Assembly: GCA_036794395.1 (NCBI GenBank)
Contig: DAIRGS010000235.1
Location: 1 to 11,262, forward strand
Direction of reading: 5' to 3'
DNA from: DASXMX01 sp036794395
Lineage (GTDB): Bacteria > Planctomycetota > Phycisphaerae > Tepidisphaerales > Tepidisphaeraceae
Length of the DNA stretch: 11,262 bases
A program made the position numbers and the translations under genes. The notes under the pieces were generated by a model. The model saw only the letters and a list, made by a program, of their open reading frames with translations, was not told the origin of the DNA and ran no database searches. This document shows positions 1-4,819 of this stretch, piece by piece (positions within the stretch are counted from its first letter, which is position 1; each line of letters opens with the position of its first letter).

Positions 1-165
1 AAAACCAACTCGCCGGAACCGGGCATTTTCTCCAGGCAAATTCAGAAGGTTGTCCTTGCCTCGAAACTTGGTTTTCCCAAATCGGGCCCGTCGCTGATGG
101 TCACCCCCCTCGATCATGGCTTGGAAAGCCATGTCACGAAAAGGCGCGGAATCGCGCACGTTCAT
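1..165 (-). CDS. possible partial ORF running off the left edge, unrecognised
   Basis: On the minus strand an ATG at 165-163 opens a frame of 55 codons that reaches base 1 without a stop. It begins MNVRDSAPFRDMAFQAM and is rich in Arg, Phe, Gly and Lys. I do not recognise a family. No Shine-Dalgarno site precedes the ATG on this strand (the upstream bases are pyrimidine-rich), and the composition is not clearly that of a globular protein. It could be the 5' end of a real gene, a fragment of a dispersed repeat, or a chance open frame in GC-rich DNA. The hairpin at 115-133 lies inside it. Low confidence. Confidence 0.25.
   Translation of the reverse strand, partial: MNVRDSAPFRDMAFQAMIEGGDHQRRARFGKTKFRGKDNLLNLPGENARFRRVGF
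115..133. repeat. short perfect hairpin, 8-bp stem
   Basis: CATGGCTT (115-122) and AAGCCATG (126-133) are exact inverse complements separated by GGA. No T-run follows on either strand, so it is not a standard intrinsic terminator. It may be a chance palindrome inside the partial minus-strand frame. Confidence 0.4.
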
Positions 166-262
166 TTAGCGAGGGAGGATTGTTCACCGCGAAAACGCAG
201 AGATTAATGCGCGGGGCGGGGTTTGCACAACAGGGGTTCTTGGTGGGCAGTAGAAACGGCTG

Positions 263-1744
263 ATGGCAATTCCACATTTGAAGACTTTGGGGTTATGTGC
301 GTGTCTTTTCATTGCGGGTGTGCCGCGATTGGCGCGCGCGGGCGATCAGCCGCGTTGGGGTGAGGAGTTTACGCGGAATATGGTTTCGCCGGAGACGGGG
401 CTGGCGGATTCGTTTGACAAGCATGTGAAATGGGCGGTGCAGTTGGGGTCGCAGAGTTATGGAACGGCGGTCGTGGCGGGCGGGCGGGTTTTGATTGGGA
501 CGAATAATGATAAGCCGCGTGATCCGAAGCACGATGGGGATCGCGGGGTGCTGATGTGTTTTGATGAGAAGGATGGGAAGCTGGTTTGGCAGCTTGTGGT
601 GCCGAAGCGAGAAGATGACCCGTATCTGGACTGGCCCAAGGCCGGGCTGGCTTCCACGCCGACGGTGGAGGGCGATCGGGTTTATACGCTGACCAATCGC
701 GGGGAGGTGGTGTGCCTGGATTTGAAGGGGATGGCGAATGGGAATGATGGGCCGTTCAAGGAGGAGGGCAAGCACATGACGGTTCGTGGGGCGGCGGAGA
801 TGGAGCCGGGGCCGACGGATGCGGACATCATCTGGATTTGTGACCTGGTGAAGGATGCGGGGATTCATACACACGATCAGGTGGAAGGATCGGTTCTGAT
901 CGACGGGGATTTTTTATATGTCAACTCATGCAACGGCGTGGACAACACGCACAAGGTAATCCGCTCTCCGGATGCGCCGAGCCTGGTGGTGATCAACAAG
1001 CATACCGGCAAAATCGTGGCGCAGGATGGGGAGGGAATCGGGCCGAACATCTTTCATTGCGCGTGGTGCTCGCCTTCGCTGGCGGTGATCAATGGGAAAC
1101 GATCCATTTTTTACGGCGGAGATGATGGGTATCTGTATGCGTTTGAGGCACTGACCGAGATGCCAAAGGACGCGCGGGCGACGCTTAAGCGGATTTGGAA
1201 GTATGACTCGGACCCTACGGCGCCGAAGCAGAACATTCATACGTTTTTGGGGAATCGTAAGGAAAGCCCGAGCGTGATCATGGGAATGCCAGTTGTCAAA
1301 GATGGCAGGATTTATCTCACGGCCGGCGGCGATTTGTGGTGGGGCAAGCACAAGGGGTGGCTTAAGTGCGTGGACGCCGCGACGGGGAAGGAGATCTGGT
1401 CATATGCGTTGTCGAAAGAAACCTGCTGCACGCCGGCGGTTTATGATGGGATGGTCTTTGCCGTGGACTGCGGCGGGATGATCCACTGCGTGGATGCCGC
1501 GACCGGAAAAGCATATTGGACGCATAAAGCCGACGGCGGGTTCTGGGCATCGCCGATGATCGCCGAGGGCAGGCTGTATGTGGGCACGCGAGCCGGGGAG
1601 TTTAACGTGCTGGCGGCGGCGAAGGAGAAGAAGGTGATCAGCTCGACGCAGATCAATAATGAGCCGATCAGCGCGACCGTGACGGTGGCGAATGGCACAT
1701 TATTCGTCGCGACGATGCGGCATTTGTATGCGGTGGGGAAGTGA
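263..1744 (+). CDS. secreted PQQ-like beta-propeller repeat protein
   Basis: A 493-residue exported protein. Residues 1-26 form a signal peptide: a short polar start, a hydrophobic core around LGLCACLFIAGV, and an ARA cleavage site before Gly27. The rest consists of beta-propeller blades of the PQQ_2 (Pfam PF13360) type. Each carries a pattern like 'tP.v.dGrvYv.t..G.v.clD..tGk.iW', as in GVLMCFDEKDGKLVWQ, GEVVCLDLKG, LVVINKHTGKIV, GYLYAFEAL, WLKCVDAATGKEIWSY and MIHCVDAATGKAYW. It probably acts in the periplasm. Such proteins serve either as PQQ-enzyme relatives or as scaffolds like BamB. I see no cytochrome CxxCH motif and no clear PQQ-dehydrogenase active site, so a binding or scaffold role is more likely. 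Unusual features are a CxxC pair (Cys266/Cys269) and adjacent Cys388-Cys389. The start is chosen because it gives an intact signal peptide; the ribosome site before it is weak. The gene stands alone and converges on the next gene with 44 bases between stops. Family call firm, function open. Confidence 0.88.
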   Translation: MAIPHLKTLGLCACLFIAGVPRLARAGDQPRWGEEFTRNMVSPETGLADSFDKHVKWAVQLGSQSYGTAVVAGGRVLIGTNNDKPRDPKHDGDRGVLMCFDEKDGKLVWQLVVPKREDDPYLDWPKAGLASTPTVEGDRVYTLTNRGEVVCLDLKGMANGNDGPFKEEGKHMTVRGAAEMEPGPTDADIIWICDLVKDAGIHTHDQVEGSVLIDGDFLYVNSCNGVDNTHKVIRSPDAPSLVVINKHTGKIVAQDGEGIGPNIFHCAWCSPSLAVINGKRSIFYGGDDGYLYAFEALTEMPKDARATLKRIWKYDSDPTAPKQNIHTFLGNRKESPSVIMGMPVVKDGRIYLTAGGDLWWGKHKGWLKCVDAATGKEIWSYALSKETCCTPAVYDGMVFAVDCGGMIHCVDAATGKAYWTHKADGGFWASPMIAEGRLYVGTRAGEFNVLAAAKEKKVISSTQINNEPISATVTVANGTLFVATMRHLYAVGK

Positions 1745-1788
1745 TTGCGAGACTCCGATTGGTGATTGCGATATGGGTTCTATGACGG

Positions 1789-2325
1789 CTAAGTTGCGTA
1801 ATCCGCGATGGGTCCGTCGGGTGTTTGAACGATGAACAGTCCAAAGGCTTTGGCGGACTTAGCCTTGGGGGGGCGATTCACAAAGTTGAGGACGAGGTTC
1901 GCGAATTTTGGGGCCGACATCGCGGCGATCCATCGCAGTACGATATCGGCGTCCAGGCCGCGAATTGCGAGATTGTGATAGCAGTGAGCGATGGCCATGA
2001 GGTCGTCGCGGTAGTCGTCGCCGCCGTCAATGATCGACATGAGAACGAGCCGTTGCTGCAGGCGCTGTTCGCGAGTCAGATCGGAGCGTTCGTAATCCGT
2101 GGGAGTCCTCCAGGTTTTTGTTCCGCCTAGACCGTCCGATTGGTAGCCCGCCCGCAATTGAGCTCGCTCGGACTGGGTTGCGAACGTGTACAAGTCGCAC
2201 AGCGCCGATAAAAAGTCCTCGCGGAAAGGAATACTCCGCAACGATCCAATGGCCTTCTGAAACGCCTCATCATTCATGCTGTAGACCCCAGGTAGCATGC
2301 GTGTGCCGAACGGCAAATGAGACAT
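1789..2325 (-). CDS. hypothetical protein, probably soluble and helical
   Basis: A 178-residue protein that I do not recognise. It has no signal peptide or membrane segment and looks like a compact, mostly helical cytoplasmic protein. The middle (about residues 45-110) is charged and contains ERAQLRAGY, then DYERSDLTREQRLQQR, then a likely long helix with IDGGDDYRDDLMAIAHCYHNLA. The C-terminal part, about 120-155, reads RWIAAMSAPKFANLVLNFVNR. The upstream ATG at 2325 has GAAGG three bases before it, a close but plausible ribosome site. An internal ATG at 2277 (MNDEAFQKAIG) is the main alternative and would remove 16 residues. The opposite strand also has open frames here, but their composition looks like shadow. 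It is divergent from the GH53 gene and shares a 61-base intergenic region with it. Gene likely real, function unknown. Confidence 0.6.
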   Translation of the reverse strand: MSHLPFGTRMLPGVYSMNDEAFQKAIGSLRSIPFREDFLSALCDLYTFATQSERAQLRAGYQSDGLGGTKTWRTPTDYERSDLTREQRLQQRLVLMSIIDGGDDYRDDLMAIAHCYHNLAIRGLDADIVLRWIAAMSAPKFANLVLNFVNRPPKAKSAKAFGLFIVQTPDGPIADYAT

Positions 2326-2386
2326 ATACCTTCGTGATCAAAGGGTTGTCCACACCTCGAATAATCTAGCATAAGGTAATTCATCG
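2326..2386. promoter_or_regulatory. divergent promoter region between the 178-aa gene and GH53
   Basis: These 61 bases separate two divergent start codons, so promoters for both must lie here or within the genes. On the plus strand TTGTCC (2346-2351) is a partial -35 match followed by an AT-richer stretch (AATAATCTAGCATAA), but no good -10 sits at 16-18 bases. TAAGG at 2372-2376, ten bases before the GH53 ATG, is a plausible ribosome site. The inference rests mainly on gene orientation. Confidence 0.35.
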
Positions 2387-3493
2387 ATGAAATGTTTTTG
2401 CCAATCATTTGCAGTGTTACTCACGCTCGCTTTGACTCCGCGAATCCTGGCTTCGGCGACCACCCAGCCGTTTCACCGTCATGGCCCATTTCTTCTGGGA
2501 GCGGACATATCGTGGGTGCAGGAGGACGAAGCCAACGGAACGGTTTATTACGATCGCGGCCAACAAAAAGACGTCTTCCAAATTCTTAAAGATCACGGCT
2601 TCAATGCAATTCGACTGCGCGTGTTTGTGAATCCGGGATCGGCGCGGGGGTATGCGGTGACGAGCAAGGAGGCGTTCTGCGATTTGGCTCATACGCTCGT
2701 GATGGCAAAGCGCGCCCAAGTCGCGGGAATGGCGTTGCTGGTTGATCTGCATTACAGCGACACCTGGGCCGATCCGAACAAGCAGGGCAAGCCAGTTGCG
2801 TGGGAGAAATTGGATTTTCCCGGGTTGCGCAAGGCGGTTTACGATCACACGGTTGAGGTTCTGACGGCGCTTAAAGGGCAGGGAACGCTGCCGGCCATGG
2901 TGCAGGTGGGGAATGAGACGACCAATGGGATGCTCTGGCCGGAGGGGCGGGCGCAGGACCAGTTCGATCAGTTTGCGGAATTGATCAGGTCGGGAAGCGC
3001 CGCCGTTCGCGCGGTGGATCGTTCGATTATGGTAGTTGTGCATCACGATAAGGGAAGAAACAACCAGGCCGTGCGCCAGTGGCTCGACAAGCTCATCGCC
3101 CGCGGGGTGGAATTCGACGTGATCGGCCTGTCTTGCAACGACACCGGCTCACCGCAACGGTGGAAAGAAAACTTCGACGACCTGGTGATGCGCTATCCGC
3201 AGTACGGATTAATCGCGGCTGAATATTCGTACCACAAACGCGAACTCAACGACGGGGTCTACACCGTTCCCGATCGCCGGGGGCTGGGGACTTTCATCTG
3301 GGAACCGACGCGGCATCACGAGGCCGTTTTTGATCCGCATCGAGAGGCGCGAGCGACAGGCACCGCCTCTCAACCCACGGCTGTAGGAGTGGCCGGCCAT
3401 CGTCCGCGAACGGGCCGGTTCGATACGAACGATCTGATCGATTTGTACGCGAAAATGGCGAAGGATTTCGGCAACGCGTCGGAAAAACCGTAG
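2387..3493 (+). CDS. secreted glycoside hydrolase family 53, endo-beta-1,4-galactanase type
   Basis: A 368-residue exported enzyme of the GH53 (Glyco_hydro_53) TIM-barrel family, whose known members cut beta-1,4-galactan side chains of pectin with retention of configuration. Residues 1 to about 23 are a signal peptide ending LASA, followed by a TTQP linker. Family landmarks in order are LGADISWVQEDE (37-48), GFNAIRLRVFVNP (71-83), LVDLHYSDTWADPNKQ (118-133), VQVGNET (172-178; Glu177 would be the acid/base) and IAAEYSY (276-282; Glu279 would be the nucleophile). GTFIWEPT (301-308) is the usual barrel-end motif. Two things are odd. The loop after DVIGLS lacks the usual aromatic YYPFWHG-like run and reads CNDTGSPQRW. 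A low-complexity stretch at about residues 319-343 (REARATGTASQP...) interrupts the C-terminal part. Both catalytic glutamates remain, so activity is plausible, but substrate preference may differ. The ATG is supported by TAAGG ten bases upstream. No neighbouring sugar transporter or other hydrolase is visible. Family call strong. Confidence 0.9.
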   Translation: MKCFCQSFAVLLTLALTPRILASATTQPFHRHGPFLLGADISWVQEDEANGTVYYDRGQQKDVFQILKDHGFNAIRLRVFVNPGSARGYAVTSKEAFCDLAHTLVMAKRAQVAGMALLVDLHYSDTWADPNKQGKPVAWEKLDFPGLRKAVYDHTVEVLTALKGQGTLPAMVQVGNETTNGMLWPEGRAQDQFDQFAELIRSGSAAVRAVDRSIMVVVHHDKGRNNQAVRQWLDKLIARGVEFDVIGLSCNDTGSPQRWKENFDDLVMRYPQYGLIAAEYSYHKRELNDGVYTVPDRRGLGTFIWEPTRHHEAVFDPHREARATGTASQPTAVGVAGHRPRTGRFDTNDLIDLYAKMAKDFGNASEKP

Positions 3494-3606
3494 TCGCTGT
3501 CCGCGCCTCGGTCAGCGGGGGCGCGAGGAGCGTTTGAGCAAGTACCCCGCCCAGATCGCCAATCGACGGCAGCGCACAGTCCACGCGTTCGGCAGATCAG
3601 GGATTT

Positions 3607-3614
3607 CGCATGCG
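3607..3614. promoter_or_regulatory. candidate operator palindrome upstream of parD
   Basis: CGCATGCG is a perfect 8-base palindrome 19 bases before the chosen parD start. ParD-type antitoxins bind palindromes in their own promoters and repress the operon, so this is a reasonable but unproven operator half. Eight bases can occur by chance. Confidence 0.2.
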
Positions 3615-3633
3615 GTAGAGGGTCGCGTTGGGT

Positions 3634-3921
3634 ATGATTGAAGGCATGAAAGTGACGCTGACAGCCGAGCTTGCGGGCATTGTTGAAGCGAAGGTACGCG
3701 CCGGAGAGTTCACATCGGCGGATAACGCGGTCAACAGTCTTTTGTCCTACATCATCGGGCAAGAGGCGATCGTCGGACAGGAGCTGGCTGAGCTGAGGGC
3801 CAAGATTGCGGTGGCCGTGGGGGAAATCGAGCGGGGGGAGGCGTTGGAGTGGGATCCGAATGAAGTCTGGGAAGAGGTAGAACGGCGCTATGCCCAACAG
3901 CAGGGGAAGCGGGCGAGCTGA
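3634..3921 (+). CDS. parD: type II antitoxin, ParD-like (ribbon-helix-helix)
   Basis: A 95-residue antitoxin. The N-terminus MKVTLTAELAGIVEAKVRAGEFTSADNAVNSLLSYI matches the ParD/CopG ribbon-helix-helix pattern: one short beta-strand, then two helices joined at 'G.f.s....V...L'. This part should dimerise and bind its own promoter. The acidic C-terminal tail (LEWDPNEVWEEVERRYAQQQ) would wrap around and block the toxin. Three starts are possible. TTG at 3628 has GAGGG (3618-3622) at an ideal 5-base spacing, ATG at 3634 has the same site at 11 bases, and ATG at 3646 matches the family start best but has GAAGG only one base away. I chose 3634 as a compromise. Its TGA overlaps the toxin ATG by one base, so the two are translationally coupled. 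Neutralisation and autorepression are inferred from the family. Confidence 0.8.
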   Translation: MIEGMKVTLTAELAGIVEAKVRAGEFTSADNAVNSLLSYIIGQEAIVGQELAELRAKIAVAVGEIERGEALEWDPNEVWEEVERRYAQQQGKRAS

Positions 3922-4226
3922 TGCCTCGAGTTGAGTGGACTCCAACCAGCCGCGGGGATCTGGCCGACATTCTCGTTTACCTCCGCGCACGAAGTCCTCA
4001 GTCGGCACGGCGCGTCCATCAGGCAATCATGGACACTATTGGTTTTTTGGCGGCAAATCCTAACGCGGGACCGCGGCGCGAGGAGCTTTCCCCAGGCATC
4101 CGTAGTTTCCCTGTCGATGGGTACCGCGCTTACCTTGTCTTTTATCAACCGCTCAAAGACGGAGTCGTGGTGGCGCGGCTCGTGCACGGTTCCAGAGACG
4201 TGGGGGCGATGTTTGGTAAGAGCTGA
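3921..4226 (+). CDS. parE: type II toxin, RelE/ParE superfamily, ParE-like
   Basis: A 101-residue toxin of the RelE/ParE fold. The pattern is complete: VEWTPTSRGDLADILVYL at the N-terminus, an A..V..AI.....L helix (residues 29-44), the P.aG.rReEL.pGiRsf core (NPNAGPRREELSPGIRSF, 47-64), the GYRAYLVFYQ beta-strands (67-76), and the closing VVVARLVHGSRDV (82-94). Characterised ParE proteins inhibit DNA gyrase, while RelE relatives cleave mRNA at the ribosome. The closing HGSRD favours ParE, but the target cannot be read from sequence alone. Length is normal and nothing suggests inactivation. It starts inside the antitoxin stop codon (TGATG). Its own TGA overlaps another ATG in the same way at 4226, although the following gene probably starts further downstream. 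Confidence 0.87.
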   Translation: MPRVEWTPTSRGDLADILVYLRARSPQSARRVHQAIMDTIGFLAANPNAGPRREELSPGIRSFPVDGYRAYLVFYQPLKDGVVVARLVHGSRDVGAMFGKS

Positions 4227-4318
4227 TGGTATTGGAGTTGGGGCACGCGATCAAAACCAGCCATTGGACGACGCCGACGCCCAGCGTTGGCCAGAAGGCA
4301 AAACTCCATGTTTTAAAT

Positions 4319-4326
4319 TATAGAAT
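4319..4326 (+). promoter_or_regulatory. possible -10 element before the NTF2-fold gene
   Basis: TATAGAAT lies in the only AT-rich patch of the 122-base gap after parE, 22 bases before the chosen start. Transcription from it would begin close to the ribosome site at 4336-4341. No recognisable -35 sits at the right distance, so this is weak. Confidence 0.22.
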
Positions 4327-4335
4327 CCGACCCAC

Positions 4336-4341
4336 GGGAGG
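4336..4341 (+). promoter_or_regulatory. strong ribosome binding site deciding the NTF2-fold start
   Basis: GGGAGG is the best Shine-Dalgarno match in the window. It is one base from the ATG at 4343 (too close) and seven bases from the ATG at 4349 (ideal), so it favours 4349. It also argues against translation from the frame's earliest ATG at 4226. Confidence 0.65.
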
Positions 4342-4348
4342 CATGAAC

Positions 4349-4732
4349 ATGAGCGACGACGAGCGAGCGATTCGTGACTTGGTTTCGACCTGGATGGCGG
4401 CCAGCAAGGCCGGGGACCTGGAAACGGTGCTGGGGCTGATGGCGGATGATGTGGTGTTTATGGTGGCGGGAAGGGAGCCGTTTGGGAAAGAGGAGTTTGC
4501 GGCAAGCAGCAAGGGGATGGCGGGGGTTCGGATTGATGGGAAAAGCGAGATCGTTGAGATTCAGGTAATGGGGGATTGGGCGTGGATGCGGAACCGGCTG
4601 AGGGTGGTGGTGACGCCGCCGGGTGGGAATGAGATCGTGAGGTCGGGGTATACGTTGACGATTTTGAGGAGGCAGGCGGATGGGAAGTGGGTGATTGCGC
4701 GGGATGCGAATATGTTGAGGGTGGAGAAATAA
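4349..4732 (+). CDS. DUF4440/SnoaL-like NTF2-fold protein (SgcJ/EcaC type)
   Basis: A 127-residue cytoplasmic protein of the NTF2-like superfamily, SgcJ/EcaC/DUF4440 group. Typical features are DERAIRDLVSTWMAASKAGDLETVLGLMADDVVFMVAGREPFGKEEF at the N-terminus (two helices, then the first strand, with the D..V.F pocket-edge pattern), the central IVEIQVMGDWAWMRNRLRVVV strands, and the closing GYTLTILRRQADGKWVIARDANML. Proteins of this fold form a cone-shaped pocket and serve as small enzymes or ligand binders; the ligand here is unknown. The frame is open back to 4226, where an ATG overlaps the parE stop. Those extra 41 residues do not look like the family, and the ribosome site at 4336-4341 supports 4349. 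Many annotated homologues begin with this MS-DERAI-like segment. It may be read through from the toxin-antitoxin operon or have its own promoter. It is convergent with the next gene. Confidence 0.85.
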   Translation: MSDDERAIRDLVSTWMAASKAGDLETVLGLMADDVVFMVAGREPFGKEEFAASSKGMAGVRIDGKSEIVEIQVMGDWAWMRNRLRVVVTPPGGNEIVRSGYTLTILRRQADGKWVIARDANMLRVEK

Positions 4733-4786
4733 ATATGGCGCGGGACGGTGCTGCGTGAAGGGGCGCGAACGAATGGCAGGGCTCGG

Positions 4787-4804
4787 GCGGACACGGGGGT
4801 CCGC
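4787..4804. terminator. possible bidirectional terminator hairpin
   Basis: GCGGAC (4787-4792) and GTCCGC (4799-4804) form a perfect 6-bp GC-rich stem with a 6-base loop, in the gap between two convergent stop codons, where a shared terminator is expected. No T-run follows on either strand, so support comes mainly from position. Confidence 0.3.
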
Positions 4805-4819
4805 GCCTACAGAATTGGA

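Noticed and set aside
180..263. 27-codon leader-like ORF (TTG 180 to TGA 261-263) overlapping the PQQ gene start
   Set aside because: The GGAGG before it is only one base from the TTG, and the peptide has no recognisable attenuator features; the stop/start overlap is probably chance.
1742..1771. Direct repeat TGATTGCGA (1742-1750 and 1763-1771) after the PQQ gene
   Set aside because: Nine bases, two copies, no associated structure; likely chance.
1825..2130. Plus-strand frame of 101 residues opposite the 178-residue gene
   Set aside because: It is shorter than the minus-strand frame, and the minus-strand product has better composition and a ribosome site.
3502..3525. CGCGCC/GGCGCG pairing after the GH53 gene as a terminator
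   Set aside because: Only 6 bp with a 12-base loop and no T-run; such pairings are common in DNA this GC-rich.
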